DNA of 64,000 nucleotides from Mycobacterium sp. UM_CSW (GTDB lineage Bacteria > Actinomycetota > Actinomycetes > Mycobacteriales > Mycobacteriaceae). How positions within the stretch are numbered: the first letter of the stretch is position 1; each line of letters starts with the position of its first letter. Positions 1 to 10,987 of this stretch are shown here, one piece after another. The translations under genes were made by a program, and so were the position numbers. The notes under the pieces were generated by a model. The model worked only from the letters and a program-made list of their open reading frames with translations. It was not told where the DNA came from and made no database searches. The stretch spans positions 36,604 through 100,603 of the forward strand of contig NZ_AUWQ01000004.1 of assembly GCF_000455205.1 (NCBI RefSeq). Reading direction: 5' to 3'.

Positions 1-1
1 A

Positions 2-127
2 CTAATAATCGTGCTCTGCGGCGTCGGGTTTTACGCCGGCTATATCCGCAGTTATGAAGAGATCCTCGCGATCAGCGACGTGCTGCGCCGGCTCCTGGAA
101 GGCGCGCTCTGGCGGCCGGAGGCCTGA
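2..127 (+). CDS. 3' end of a gene cut by the window edge
   Basis: An open frame enters from the left edge and ends at TGA 125-127, giving 41 residues ending LLEGALWRPEA. It starts with a hydrophobic stretch (LIIVLCGVGFYAGYI) followed by a charged helix-like tail. No domain can be named from so little. By synteny with M. tuberculosis the gene upstream of the methyltransferases is Rv0144, a TetR-type regulator, and a helical C-terminus would fit, but this is inference only. Confidence 0.45.
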   Translation, partial: LIIVLCGVGFYAGYIRSYEEILAISDVLRRLLEGALWRPEA

Positions 128-182
128 CCCGGTCGGGTGCAGTGAAGTTGCGCACAAAGCGCATAGGCTAACTAACTTGTTC

Positions 183-199
183 GGTAGCATGGTCGCGTC
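183..199 (+). promoter_or_regulatory. possible -10 element of the methyltransferase operon
   Basis: TAGCAT at 185-190 fits the mycobacterial TANNNT -10 pattern and lies 9 nt before the ATG at 200. No Shine-Dalgarno sequence is visible, so transcription may start at or next to the start codon. Just upstream, CTAAC and GGTAG form an imperfect inverted repeat. Confidence 0.3.
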
Positions 200-2102
<1,903 letters not shown>

Positions 2103-3029
2103 ATGCCGCGCACCGCGGACGACTCCTGGGACATCGCCACCAGCGTCGGGGCGACCGCGGTGATGGTCGCGCTGGCCCGCGCCGCCGAGACCGCAAGCGC
2201 CGAGCCGTTGATCTCCGACCCGTTCGCCGAGGTGTTGGTGTCTACTCCCGAACTCGAGGGGGTTCGGGAGCAGGTCGCCGCCTGGTGGACGCCGGATCCC
2301 GACGACGAGGCCGCGGATTTCGCGGTCGACTCCCGGCACATGATCAATTACCAGGCGGTGCGGACTCATTTCTTCGACGAGTACTTCGCCGAAGCGGTGA
2401 CCGCCGGGATCCGCCAAGTGGTGATCCTCGCGGCCGGTCTGGACTCGCGGGCCTACCGGCTCGACTGGCCGGACGGCACCGTCGTCTACGAGATCGACCT
2501 GCCCAAGGTGCTCGAGTACAAGGCCGAGACGCTCGCCGCGCACGGAGCCGCCCCGGTCGTCGACAGGCGACCCGTGTCCGTCGACCTGCGCCACGACTGG
2601 CCCCGGGCGCTGCGCGACGCCGGGTTCGATGCGACCCGTCCGACGGCATGGCTCGCCGAGGGGTTGCTGCCGTTTTTGCCGGCGGCCGCGCAAGAATCCA
2701 TGTTCGCCTCCATCGACGAGCTGAGCGGATCGGGCAGCCGGGTGGCGGTCGAAATCTTCGGCGTCGACGGGGACAAGCGGCGCGAGGCCGAGCAAAGGTG
2801 GCAGGAGCTGCGGGACAGGCGCGCGGCGCGTGGCCAGGACACCTCGTTCAACCCCTTCGACCTCTGGTTCGACGACGAGGGACGCCCCGAGCCCGCCGAC
2901 TGGTTCGCGGCACACGGCTGGACGACCCACGCGGTGAGCGCGCGCGACGAGGGGCTGCGGCTGGGCCGCGCGCCGCAGTCGGAGGAACGGCCGTTCACGA
3001 ACAGCTTCGTGACGGCAAGCAAACCTTGA
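2103..3029 (+). CDS. class I SAM-dependent methyltransferase, third tandem paralogue
   Basis: 308-aa paralogue of the two preceding genes, with [23 protein letters not shown] and YEIDLPKVLEYK. The ATG directly abuts the stop of the second copy, so translation is probably coupled. The first and third copies look more alike (for example both end the SAM-domain core with an AIEVFG/AVEIFG strand), which suggests a duplication after the Rv0145/Rv0146 pair arose. M. tuberculosis has no third copy at this place. Confidence 0.9.
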   Translation: MPRTADDSWDIATSVGATAVMVALARAAETASAEPLISDPFAEVLVSTPELEGVREQVAAWWTPDPDDEAADFAVDSRHMINYQAVRTHFFDEYFAEAVTAGIRQVVILAAGLDSRAYRLDWPDGTVVYEIDLPKVLEYKAETLAAHGAAPVVDRRPVSVDLRHDWPRALRDAGFDATRPTAWLAEGLLPFLPAAAQESMFASIDELSGSGSRVAVEIFGVDGDKRREAEQRWQELRDRRAARGQDTSFNPFDLWFDDEGRPEPADWFAAHGWTTHAVSARDEGLRLGRAPQSEERPFTNSFVTASKP

Positions 3030-3044
3030 GCTAGGGCGGATCCT

Positions 3045-3076
3045 TCCTAACTGCTCCCCCAACCGGATGGTTAGGA
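3045..3076 (+). promoter_or_regulatory. inverted repeat upstream of the aldehyde dehydrogenase
   Basis: TCCTAAC (3045-3051) and GTTAGGA (3070-3076) form a perfect 7-bp inverted repeat with an 18-nt spacer, between the methyltransferase stop and the aldehyde dehydrogenase. No T-run follows, so an operator is as likely as a terminator. Confidence 0.3.
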
Positions 3077-3139
3077 TCGCGGTTATCACCGATGAGCGGC
3101 CACCCGCACTGCAGCGGGCGACTCTGCTCGGGAAGGACA

Positions 3140-4579
3140 ATGATGACCACCGAATCGGTTGCACAGAAAGCGTCGGAATCGAGGGAATCCACGAACGGCG
3201 CGCCCGCTCAGACGGTCGACATCCCCGCCACGGTGGCCCGGCTTCGCAGGACATATGCCTCCGGGCGAACCCGCGACATCGAGTGGCGCAGGCAGCAGCT
3301 GCTGCAACTGCAAAAGCTGATGGAGGAGAACGAGGAGGCGATCGGCGCCGCCCTCGCCGCGGATCTGGACCGCAACAAATTCGAGTCGTACATCGCCGAC
3401 ATCGCGACGACCGCCGGTGAAGCGAAGTACGCGGCCAAGCACCTGCGGAAGTGGACGCGCCGCCGCTACCAACGGCTGGAGCTGCCGCAGCGGCCCGGGC
3501 GCGGCTGGATCGAGTACGAGCCCTACGGCACCGTGCTGATCATCGGCGCCTGGAACTACCCCTTCTACCTGACGCTGGGTCCGGCCGTCGGGGCGATCGC
3601 CGCCGGGAACGCCGTCATCCTGAAGCCGTCGGAAATCGCCGCCGCATCGTCGCGATTGATGGCCGAGCTGGTGCCGCGCTACCTGGACAACGACGCGATC
3701 ACGGTCGTGGAGGGCGACGGTGCGGTGAGTCAGGAACTCATCGCGCAGGGGCTCGACCGCGTGATGTTCACCGGCGGCACCGAGATCGGCCGCAAGGTGT
3801 ACGAGGGCGCGGCGCCCCACCTGACCCCGTGCACGCTCGAACTCGGCGGCAAGAGCCCGGTGATCGTGGCCGCCGACGCCGACGTGGACGTCGCGGCCAA
3901 GCGGATCGCGTGGATCAAGCTGCTCAACGGCGGGCAGACGTGCGTCGCGCCCGACTATGTGTTGGCCGACGCGAAGATCCGCGACGAACTCGTCGACAAG
4001 ATCGGCGCGGCCATCACGAAGATGCGCTCCAAGGAGCAGCAGGGAATTCGTATCGTCAACCAGCGCCAATTCGACCGGATCAGCGGTTACCTCTCGGAGG
4101 GGGACGGCAAGGTCACCGTCGGGGGCGCCTGCGACGCGTCGACGCTGCGGATCCAGCCGACGGTCGTCGTCGATCCCGACCCGGACGGCCCGCTGATGCA
4201 GAACGAGATCTTCGGGCCGATCCTGCCGGTGATCACGGTCCAATCCCTGGACGAGGCAATACGTTTCGTCAACTCGCGGCCAAAGCCGTTGTCCGCGTAC
4301 CTGTTCACCAAGGCGAAAGACGTCCGCGAGCGGGTGATCAAGGAGGTGCCCGCCGGCGGCATGCTGGTCAACCACCTGGCGTTCCAGGTGTCGACGGCCA
4401 AGCTGCCGTTCGGCGGCGTCGGCGCCTCGGGCATGGGCGCCTACCACGGCAGGTACGGCTTCGAGGAGTTCAGCCACCGCAAGTCGGTGCTGACCAAGCC
4501 GACCCGGCCCGACCTGTCCAGCTTCATCTACCCGCCGTACACCGAGCGGGCCTTCAAGATGGCCCGCAGGATGTTCTGA
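3140..4579 (+). CDS. NAD(P)-dependent aldehyde dehydrogenase, Rv0147-like
   Basis: 479-aa aldehyde dehydrogenase of the class-3 type, oxidising aldehydes to acids. Visible are the cofactor region WNYPFYLTLGPAVG, the general-base glutamate in LELGGKSPV (about residue 234), the catalytic cysteine in GGQTCVAPDY (about residue 268), and EIFGPILPV. The C-terminus YTERAFKMARRMF is typical of ALDH3 relatives. The frame is open from 3092, but ATG 3140 (with a second ATG at 3143) follows GGAAGGA at 3131-3137, so this start is chosen. It probably works with the next two oxidoreductases, as in the conserved Rv0147-Rv0149 order; the natural substrate is not known. Confidence 0.93.
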   Translation: MMTTESVAQKASESRESTNGAPAQTVDIPATVARLRRTYASGRTRDIEWRRQQLLQLQKLMEENEEAIGAALAADLDRNKFESYIADIATTAGEAKYAAKHLRKWTRRRYQRLELPQRPGRGWIEYEPYGTVLIIGAWNYPFYLTLGPAVGAIAAGNAVILKPSEIAAASSRLMAELVPRYLDNDAITVVEGDGAVSQELIAQGLDRVMFTGGTEIGRKVYEGAAPHLTPCTLELGGKSPVIVAADADVDVAAKRIAWIKLLNGGQTCVAPDYVLADAKIRDELVDKIGAAITKMRSKEQQGIRIVNQRQFDRISGYLSEGDGKVTVGGACDASTLRIQPTVVVDPDPDGPLMQNEIFGPILPVITVQSLDEAIRFVNSRPKPLSAYLFTKAKDVRERVIKEVPAGGMLVNHLAFQVSTAKLPFGGVGASGMGAYHGRYGFEEFSHRKSVLTKPTRPDLSSFIYPPYTERAFKMARRMF

Positions 4580-4637
4580 GGCGCCGCCACGCCAAATCGC
4601 TTGCTAGGTCCAGTGTTTCACACCAGAGAGGAACCTT

Positions 4638-5498
4638 ATGCCCGGAGTGCAGGATCGCGTCATCGTCGTCACCGGAGCCGGTGGCGGATTGGGGCGTGAA
4701 TACGCCCTGACCCTCGCCAAGGAGGGCGCCAGCGTCATCGTCAATGACCTCGGCGGGGCACGTGACGGCACCGGCGCCGGCCACAACATGGCCGACGAGG
4801 TGGTCAAGGAGATCAAGGACGCGGGGGGCCGGGCGGCGGCCAACTACGACAGCGTCGCCGAGCCCGAGGGCGCCGAGAACATCATCAAGACCGCGCTCGA
4901 CGAATTCGGCGCCATCCACGGTGTGGTGAGCAACGCCGGGATCCTGCGCGACGGCACGTTCCACAAGATGACATTCGAAAACTGGGACGCCGTGCTCAAG
5001 GTGCATCTGTACGGCGGCTACAACGTCATTCGCGCCGCCTGGCCGCACTTCCGCGAGCAGAGCTACGGCCGCGTCGTCGTCGCCACCTCCACCAGCGGGC
5101 TGTTCGGCAACTTCGGCCAGACCAACTATGGGGCGGCCAAGCTCGGCCTGGTCGGCATGATCAACACGCTGGCCCAGGAAGGGGCCAAGTACAACATTCA
5201 CGCCAACGCGCTCGCCCCGATCGCGGCCACCAGGATGACTCAGGACATCCTGCCGCCCGAGGTGTTCGAAAAGCTCACGCCGGATTTCGTTGCGCCGGTG
5301 ATGGCTTACCTGTGCACCGAGGAATGCGCCGACAACGGGTCGGTTTTCATCGTCGGTGGCGGCAAGGTGCAGCGCACCGCGCTGTTCCAGAACGAGGGCG
5401 TCACCTTCGACCAGCCGCCGTCGGTGCAGGACGTCGCCGCGCACTGGGCCGAGATCACGGACCTCTCCGCAGCGCAAAAGGCCGGATTCAAGCTCTAA
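4638..5498 (+). CDS. short-chain dehydrogenase, Rv0148-like (hydroxyacyl-CoA dehydrogenase type)
   Basis: 286-aa classical SDR, the same length as M. tuberculosis Rv0148. It has the nucleotide-binding TGAGGGLGREYA at 12-23, the NAG motif near 99-101, catalytic Ser around 151-153, and YxxxK as Tyr164/Lys168. The longer NDLGG(A)RDGTG insert after the second strand is characteristic of the hydroxyacyl-CoA dehydrogenase domain of peroxisomal multifunctional enzyme type 2 (17-beta-HSD4), so a (3R)-hydroxyacyl-CoA or hydroxysteroid substrate is plausible. A ribosome site (AGAGAGGAA) precedes the ATG. The next gene starts 4 bp after its stop. Confidence 0.93.
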   Translation: MPGVQDRVIVVTGAGGGLGREYALTLAKEGASVIVNDLGGARDGTGAGHNMADEVVKEIKDAGGRAAANYDSVAEPEGAENIIKTALDEFGAIHGVVSNAGILRDGTFHKMTFENWDAVLKVHLYGGYNVIRAAWPHFREQSYGRVVVATSTSGLFGNFGQTNYGAAKLGLVGMINTLAQEGAKYNIHANALAPIAATRMTQDILPPEVFEKLTPDFVAPVMAYLCTEECADNGSVFIVGGGKVQRTALFQNEGVTFDQPPSVQDVAAHWAEITDLSAAQKAGFKL

Positions 5499-5502
5499 GG
5501 CC

Positions 5503-6471
5503 ATGAAAGCCTGTGTGGTGCAAGAGCTGTCCGGTCCGGACGGCATGGTCTTCACCGATATCGATGACGTCAGCGCCGACGGGAACCACGTCGTCATTGA
5601 CGTTCGCGCCGCAGGGGTGTGCTTTCCGGACCTGCTGCTGACCAAGGGCGAGTACCAGCTGAAGTTGCCCCCGCCGTTCGTCCCCGGCATGGAAGCCGCC
5701 GGCGTGGTGCGTTCCGCGCCGGAAGGCTCCGGCTTCCGGGTGGGCGAGCGGGTCTCGGCCTTCGGGATCCTGGGTTCCTACGCGGAACAGGTGGCTGTCC
5801 CGGTGCCCAACGTGATGCGCAGCCCCGCGGAACTCGATGACGCCGAAGCGGTTTCGCTGCTGGTGAACTACAACACCATGTACTTCGCGCTGTCCCGCCG
5901 CGCCGCCATGCGGCCGGGCGACACCGTCCTGGTGTTGGGTGCCGCCGGCGGGGTGGGCACGGCGGCCATCCAGGTGGCGCGGGCAATGGGCGCGAAAAAG
6001 GTGCTGGCCGTGGTGCACCGGGAGGCCGCGATCGACTATGTCGGCGCGCTGGGCGCCGATCTGGTGGTGCCGCTGGCTGACGGCTGGGCCGACCGGGTGC
6101 GCGACTACACCCAGGGCCGCGGGGTGGACATCGTCGTCGACCCCATCGGCGGCCCGGCCTTCGACGACGCGATTCGGGTCCTGGCGATCGACGGCAAGCT
6201 GCTGGTGATCGGCTTTGCCGCGGGCGGCATTCCGACCGTGAAGGTCAACCGGTTGCTGCTGCGCAACGTCAGCGTGGTCGGCGTCGCGTGGGGCGAGTAC
6301 CTCAACCGGGTCCCCGGTTCGGCCGCCCTGTTTGCGTGGGGGCTGAGCCAGTTGGTCTTTCTCGGCCTGAAACCCCCTCCGCCGCAGCGTTTCCCGCTGT
6401 CGGAGGGGCAGGCGGCGCTACAGTGCCTGGCCGACGGGGGGGTGCTGGGCAAGGTGGTGCTCGAGCCCTAG
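5503..6471 (+). CDS. zinc-free MDR quinone oxidoreductase, Rv0149-like
   Basis: 322-aa medium-chain reductase of the NADPH:quinone oxidoreductase group, the same length as Rv0149. The Rossmann motif VLGAAGGVGTAAIQVA lies at about 145-160, and GVDIVVDPIGG is the family block near 208-218. The structural-zinc cysteine cluster of alcohol dehydrogenases is absent. The ORF is open upstream into the SDR, but MKACVVQE at 5503 is the natural family start and is only 4 bp after the SDR stop. The last gene of the plus-strand run; it converges on the PE gene. Confidence 0.93.
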   Translation: MKACVVQELSGPDGMVFTDIDDVSADGNHVVIDVRAAGVCFPDLLLTKGEYQLKLPPPFVPGMEAAGVVRSAPEGSGFRVGERVSAFGILGSYAEQVAVPVPNVMRSPAELDDAEAVSLLVNYNTMYFALSRRAAMRPGDTVLVLGAAGGVGTAAIQVARAMGAKKVLAVVHREAAIDYVGALGADLVVPLADGWADRVRDYTQGRGVDIVVDPIGGPAFDDAIRVLAIDGKLLVIGFAAGGIPTVKVNRLLLRNVSVVGVAWGEYLNRVPGSAALFAWGLSQLVFLGLKPPPPQRFPLSEGQAALQCLADGGVLGKVVLEP

Positions 6472-6493
6472 CGGTCAGCCGAGCGCCACTTCG

Positions 6494-8215
6494 TCACTGG
6501 GGACCCGGGTTCGGTACCCCGGTGAAGATCGTCTGGGCCGCGTTCACGAAGTTGATGAGTTCGAAACCGCCTGCCAGCGTGACCAATCCGACGTCGGCGG
6601 CGATCGGACGGCCGAACGCATCCATGAGTCCCTGAATTGGATTGACAGTGATGGCTTCGTTGATCCCGTCGAGGAACAGGTTGAGGTCGTACGACGGGAG
6701 GGTGACGACGACGGCGGTGGCGATGTCCGCGGTCGGGAGCAGCGTCGCGTAGGCGGTCGAGACATCGCCGGTCAGCGTGCCGACGATGTTGGTGTTCGCC
6801 GACTCGATGGCCTGGATGATGCCCGTTGGCGTGGTCGGCAGCGACGCCGACGGTGGCGTCGAAAGCTGGGCGAGGCCCGTTGATGCCGCGCCGGGAAGGG
6901 AGCTCGCCAGGTGCGACAGGTCGTTGCTGAAGGCGCTGACGCCCTGTGCGGTGGCGCCGGGGAAAAGCGACACCAATTCGGTCGTTGCGCTGAGCGGCGG
7001 GAGGAACCCGAACGGAGTCTGGACATCGGCCGGGCTGGTCGACCAGCCGAAGTTCGGGTCGCCGTAGCCCCAGTTGACGAGCAGCTTGAGGTCCGGCTGG
7101 ATCAGGTCCGCGAGCGGGTTGCCGATGACCGGGAGCAGACGTAGCGGGGTGAGCAGCGGCAGGTTCTCGGTCGGGATCATGTTGTAGGTGGTCATGGAGG
7201 GCGCCCCGGACTGCCCCAGCGTCACAGCCGTATTGAGCGTCGCCTGCGTCAGGTGCGGATAGCTTCCGTGGATGAACACGATGCCGGCGAGGGCGTTGAG
7301 GTCCGAGAAGATATCGATCGGATAGCGCGGGAAGTCGGCGAAGCCGTCGTACTCAAGCGACCAAATGGTGGTCTGGAAGTCGTTGCTCGGCGTGGAGGTG
7401 CCGAAGGTGACGCCCAGGCTCGGGAAGCTCAGGCCCGGGAAGCGGGCGATCAGGCCGCCGTTGGGATTGGCCGGGTCACCGAGCAGGGTGAAAAATACCT
7501 GGTTCAGCGCGTTGTTGTTTGACCCTACGAAGCCCTCGGCGAGGAGTTTCGGCATCTCCAGCGAGGAGATGATCGCACTCTGCGAGTAGCCCAGCACGGC
7601 AACGCTATTGGTCGGGCCGCCCAGGCCGGGCGTGATCTGCTGGTTGATGATGTTGTCCAGGGCGGTGACGCCGCGGGCCAAGGAGATGTCCAGCGTCAGG
7701 TCTTTGACACCGCTGAACGGGTACAAACCCTCGGCCGTGGTCACGGGAAGAGTAAGGGACGAAGGGAATCCGCCCAGGTAGAGGGCTTTCACGGCGTCGA
7801 CGTAGCTCTGCGGCGGGTTGGCGGTGCCGGTGCCGGTCATGACCAGGATGGCCTTGACGGTCGGGTCGGCCGCCTGCGTGACCGCCGTGAACGGCACGCC
7901 GCCCGCCGCGCCGGTCAGCCCGAGCGTGCCGGCGATCTGGGCTTCGGCTTGCGCGTAAGCGTTTCCGGCGCCGGCCAACGCCGCGACGAACTGTCCGTGG
8001 AACGCGGAAGCCTGCTGCAGCAGCGCCTGGTACTCCTGACCGAACGAGGCGAAGAACTGCGCGGTGATGGCCGATACTTCGTCCTGGGCCGCCGCGGCCA
8101 GGCTCGTCGTAGGGCCGGCGGCGGCCGCCTTGGCCTCATCGATCGCCGAACCAATCGCCGAAGCGTCCGCTGCGGCTGTCGCCAAGATCTGGGGCTGCGT
8201 GATCAAGCTCGTCAT
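6494..8215 (-). CDS. PE family protein with PE-PPE alpha/beta hydrolase domain, PE1/PE2-like
   Basis: 573-aa PE protein. The N-terminal PE domain (about 1-95) has the helical pattern ending in the WxG-like FGQEYQALLQQ and the YxxxD/E-type secretion region (YAQAEAQ). The rest is the PE-PPE (PF08237) serine alpha/beta hydrolase domain, with nucleophile motif GYSQS at about 209-213 (Ser211). Members of this family are type VII (ESX) secreted, often cell-envelope esterases. Start ATG 8215 has the ribosome site GGAAGGGAAGAG just upstream. By position it matches Rv0151c or Rv0152c (PE1, PE2). Confidence 0.9.
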   Translation of the reverse strand: MTSLITQPQILATAAADASAIGSAIDEAKAAAAGPTTSLAAAAQDEVSAITAQFFASFGQEYQALLQQASAFHGQFVAALAGAGNAYAQAEAQIAGTLGLTGAAGGVPFTAVTQAADPTVKAILVMTGTGTANPPQSYVDAVKALYLGGFPSSLTLPVTTAEGLYPFSGVKDLTLDISLARGVTALDNIINQQITPGLGGPTNSVAVLGYSQSAIISSLEMPKLLAEGFVGSNNNALNQVFFTLLGDPANPNGGLIARFPGLSFPSLGVTFGTSTPSNDFQTTIWSLEYDGFADFPRYPIDIFSDLNALAGIVFIHGSYPHLTQATLNTAVTLGQSGAPSMTTYNMIPTENLPLLTPLRLLPVIGNPLADLIQPDLKLLVNWGYGDPNFGWSTSPADVQTPFGFLPPLSATTELVSLFPGATAQGVSAFSNDLSHLASSLPGAASTGLAQLSTPPSASLPTTPTGIIQAIESANTNIVGTLTGDVSTAYATLLPTADIATAVVVTLPSYDLNLFLDGINEAITVNPIQGLMDAFGRPIAADVGLVTLAGGFELINFVNAAQTIFTGVPNPGPQ

Positions 8216-8324
8216 CGCCTCTTCCCTTCCGCACTGAGGGGCAAGCGTGTTGGTCCCGAGGACGCCGTCAACCTCGGCTCGGGAACCGGCACCCAGCTAG
8301 CTTAGGAGCGCCAGCGTCTTCTTG

Positions 8325-8356
8325 TTGGCGTTTTGCACCGGCGTTTTTGGTTCTAA
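8325..8356 (-). promoter_or_regulatory. sequence element shared upstream of two PE genes
   Basis: On the plus strand TTGGCGTTTTGC (8325-8336) is followed by GTTCTAA (8350-8356), about 110 bp upstream of the PE start at 8215. The identical 12-mer and the same 7-mer occur at 18164-18186, about 105 bp upstream of the PE gene that starts at 18060. Role unknown; a shared regulatory site is the simplest reading. Confidence 0.3.
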
Positions 8357-8396
8357 AGCATTCGTTCCCGAAGTGGGGCAGGACCCATTGTGCGCG

Positions 8397-10055
8397 TTAA
8401 GGAATGAGGCTCTGGATGTCCTTGACGTTGCTAGCGAGCGCCGAAACGATGGTCAGCAATTCGACCCCTCCCGCCACCGTCCCCAACCCGACGTCGGCCG
8501 CGATCGGATAACCGATCGCGTTGACGAGGTTGCCCTGCCCGAGCTGACTCAGGAAAAGCTCGGTGTCGTAGAAGGGCACCTCGGTGGCCAGCGAGTAGCC
8601 GATATCGGCCGTCGGAAGCGCGACGGCGTAGTCGGTCGTCACGATCTTGTTGACGGTGTCGAAGACCTGTTGCGGTGACGGGAAGTTCGCCGGCGTCGTC
8701 GTCGGGTTCGGCGGCGAAGTCGGCAGGGTGAACTGCGGCGCGACGGTGGGCGGCTGCGACGCGATCTGCTGCAGGTCGAGCGAGAAGTCGTGGATTCCCT
8801 GCTGGGTCCCCGTCGCCAGCGCGTTGAACACGGTGGCGGGGTTGGCATCCGGGAACAAGCCGAACGGCGTGGGCAGATCCGCGGGGCTCGTCGAGTACCC
8901 GAGGGTGGGATCGGGACCGTAGCCCAAATTAACCAACACCTTCATGTCGGGTTGGATCAAATCGACCAGCGGCTTGCCGATCACCGGTATGGCATCCAGC
9001 GGCTTCAGTAGTGGCAGATCCGCCGTGCGAATCATGTAGTAGGTGGTGTTTCCGGTGTAGCCCGGAGACGTCGGCAATTGAATCGCGTTATTGACTTGGG
9101 TCGGCGTGAGATCCAGATAAGTGGTGTGCACGAACACGATTCCCGCGACCGCGTTCAGGTCGGAAACGATATTGATCGGATACCGCGGGAAGTCCGCGAA
9201 CCCGTCGTATTCCAGCGTGTAGTTGGCCACCTGGTAGGGCGTGTTGGCGTTCATCGCGGGATAGAAGTCGAGACCCAGGGCGGGCAGGGAAAGATTCGGG
9301 AACCGCGACAGCAGGCCGCCGTTGGGGTTGACCTCGTTGCCGGTCAGCACGAAGTTGAGCATGTTGACGGGCGGAGGGTTGGCCCCGAACAAAGAGGTGC
9401 CGTTGGCGAGGTTCTGCATCTCCAGCGAGGAGATGATGGCGCTCTGCGAAATGCCGAAAACGGTTACCGATTGCCCCTGGTTATGGATGGTGTTGTACAG
9501 CGTGTTGTCGAGAATCTCCACGCCCTCGCCCACCGACTGATTGAGCGGCAGGCTCTTCACACCGGTCAGCGGGTACAGCTGCTCGGGCGTGAACAGCGCC
9601 TCCAAGGTGTTAAGCGAACGGACGTAGAGGTTGTTGGCCCGCGTGACGAACGACGGTGACGGAATGGGGGTTCCGGTGCCGCCGATGAATATCGACACCA
9701 GGTTCGCCGAGAACGGGGGAATCGTGGCGGCGGGCACCGGCGCGCCCGCGGCTCCAAGGCCGAGGGTCGCGGCAACGGAGGCCTCCGTCTCGGCATAGGC
9801 GAATCCAGCGGAGGCCAGCGTCTGCTGGAACTGGTTGTGAAACGCCTCGAACCGCGCGACGAGGGCCTGATAGTCCTGGCCGAATGTGCCGAACACATCG
9901 GCGATGGCCGCCGACACCTCGTCACCCGCCGCGGCCGCCACACCCGACGTCGGCGCCGCCGCGGCGGCGGTGGCGGCGCTGAAGGCCGACCCGATTCCCT
10001 CGATTTCCGCCGCGACCGACGCCATCATCTGCGGCTCGGCAATCACATACGTCAT
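8397..10055 (-). CDS. PE family protein with PE-PPE alpha/beta hydrolase domain, PE2/PE1-like
   Basis: 552-aa paralogue of the previous gene. The PE domain begins MTYVIAEPQMMASVAAEIE, and the hydrolase domain has nucleophile motif GISQS at about 201-205 (Ser203), slightly changed from the GYSQS of the other PE hydrolases here. The open frame continues 8 codons upstream, but ATG 10055 has an AAAGGA ribosome site 8 nt before it and gives the standard PE start. It is followed on the same strand by the other PE gene after a 181-bp gap, so the two may have separate promoters. Confidence 0.9.
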   Translation of the reverse strand: MTYVIAEPQMMASVAAEIEGIGSAFSAATAAAAAPTSGVAAAAGDEVSAAIADVFGTFGQDYQALVARFEAFHNQFQQTLASAGFAYAETEASVAATLGLGAAGAPVPAATIPPFSANLVSIFIGGTGTPIPSPSFVTRANNLYVRSLNTLEALFTPEQLYPLTGVKSLPLNQSVGEGVEILDNTLYNTIHNQGQSVTVFGISQSAIISSLEMQNLANGTSLFGANPPPVNMLNFVLTGNEVNPNGGLLSRFPNLSLPALGLDFYPAMNANTPYQVANYTLEYDGFADFPRYPINIVSDLNAVAGIVFVHTTYLDLTPTQVNNAIQLPTSPGYTGNTTYYMIRTADLPLLKPLDAIPVIGKPLVDLIQPDMKVLVNLGYGPDPTLGYSTSPADLPTPFGLFPDANPATVFNALATGTQQGIHDFSLDLQQIASQPPTVAPQFTLPTSPPNPTTTPANFPSPQQVFDTVNKIVTTDYAVALPTADIGYSLATEVPFYDTELFLSQLGQGNLVNAIGYPIAADVGLGTVAGGVELLTIVSALASNVKDIQSLIP

Positions 10056-10165
10056 CGGCCCGAATCCTTTCCGCGACAAAGGCGCGACTCGACCGCTGCA
10101 GCGGACCCCGTCAGCCTAGGGCGATCTCGCGATCCTGTCCGGGATTTGCGCCGCCGGCGCCGGGA

Positions 10166-10987
10166 TCAGGCGAGCAGCGCGCCGCGCAGTCGATCCAGAT
10201 CGGAATCGGTGATGCCCGCGTCGCTCAGATAGCCGCCGAGCGAACCGAATTCGGCGTCGATGGTTTGGCGGGCGGCGGCCAGGTATTCCGGACGCACCCC
10301 GAGGACGCCGTCGGACAGCCGGGCCTCGGTGAAGGTCACCACCTCCGGGGTCAGTTCGGTATCCCCGCGCTGCTGGATCATCTCGAAGATCCGCGACCGA
10401 AGTTCGGGCACGGCGTCGTTGCTACGCAGGAAGTCGGTGACGATGGCGTCGCGATCGACGCCGATTGCTTCGAGCACGGTCGCGATCACAAAGCCGGTCC
10501 GGTCCTTGCCCGCGAAGCAGTGGGTCAGCACCGGGCGACCGGCGGCCAGCAGCGTGACGACGCGGCGCAGCGCCCGCTGCGCCCCATTGCGTGTTGGGAA
10601 TTGCCGGTACTCGTCGGTCATGAATCGGACCGCGGTGTCGTTCACCGACTCTTCCGAGCCGTCGGCTTCGCCCCTCAACAGCCGCTGGAACGCCTCCTCG
10701 TGCGGCGCCGCCGCTTCGGCCTCCGAGTCGGCCAGGTCGGGGAACGGCAGCAGGTGGACCTCGACGGCGTCGGGAACCAGCCCCGGCCCGCGCCGGGCGA
10801 CCTCGCGCGCGGCGCGCAGGTCGGCGACGTCGGTGATGCCCAGCCGGCGCAGTGTCGCCCGGCCGTCGTCGTCGAGGCGGCTCAGCTCGCCGGACCGGAA
10901 CACCCGCCCGGGCCGTAGGCCGTCGACACCGTCAGCGACGTCACGAAAGTTCCACGCGCCGGACAGTTCTCGCACGGCTTCAGCCAT
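10166..10987 (-). CDS. ptbB: secreted protein tyrosine/phosphoinositide phosphatase PtbB (MptpB)
   Basis: 273-aa orthologue of Rv0153c. The P-loop HCFAGKDRTG lies at 156-165, with catalytic Cys157 and Arg163; the neighbouring GKDR is the hallmark of this atypical phosphatase family, which also acts on phosphoinositides. The N-terminus ELSGAWNFRDVADG and the block RNGAQRALRRVVTLLAAG match MptpB closely. MptpB is an effector released into host macrophages in M. tuberculosis. The ATG at 10987 lies inside the 3' end of fadE2 (8-bp overlap), so the two are translationally coupled. Longer upstream starts in the frame would run deep into fadE2 and are rejected. Confidence 0.95.
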   Translation of the reverse strand: MAEAVRELSGAWNFRDVADGVDGLRPGRVFRSGELSRLDDDGRATLRRLGITDVADLRAAREVARRGPGLVPDAVEVHLLPFPDLADSEAEAAAPHEEAFQRLLRGEADGSEESVNDTAVRFMTDEYRQFPTRNGAQRALRRVVTLLAAGRPVLTHCFAGKDRTGFVIATVLEAIGVDRDAIVTDFLRSNDAVPELRSRIFEMIQQRGDTELTPEVVTFTEARLSDGVLGVRPEYLAAARQTIDAEFGSLGGYLSDAGITDSDLDRLRGALLA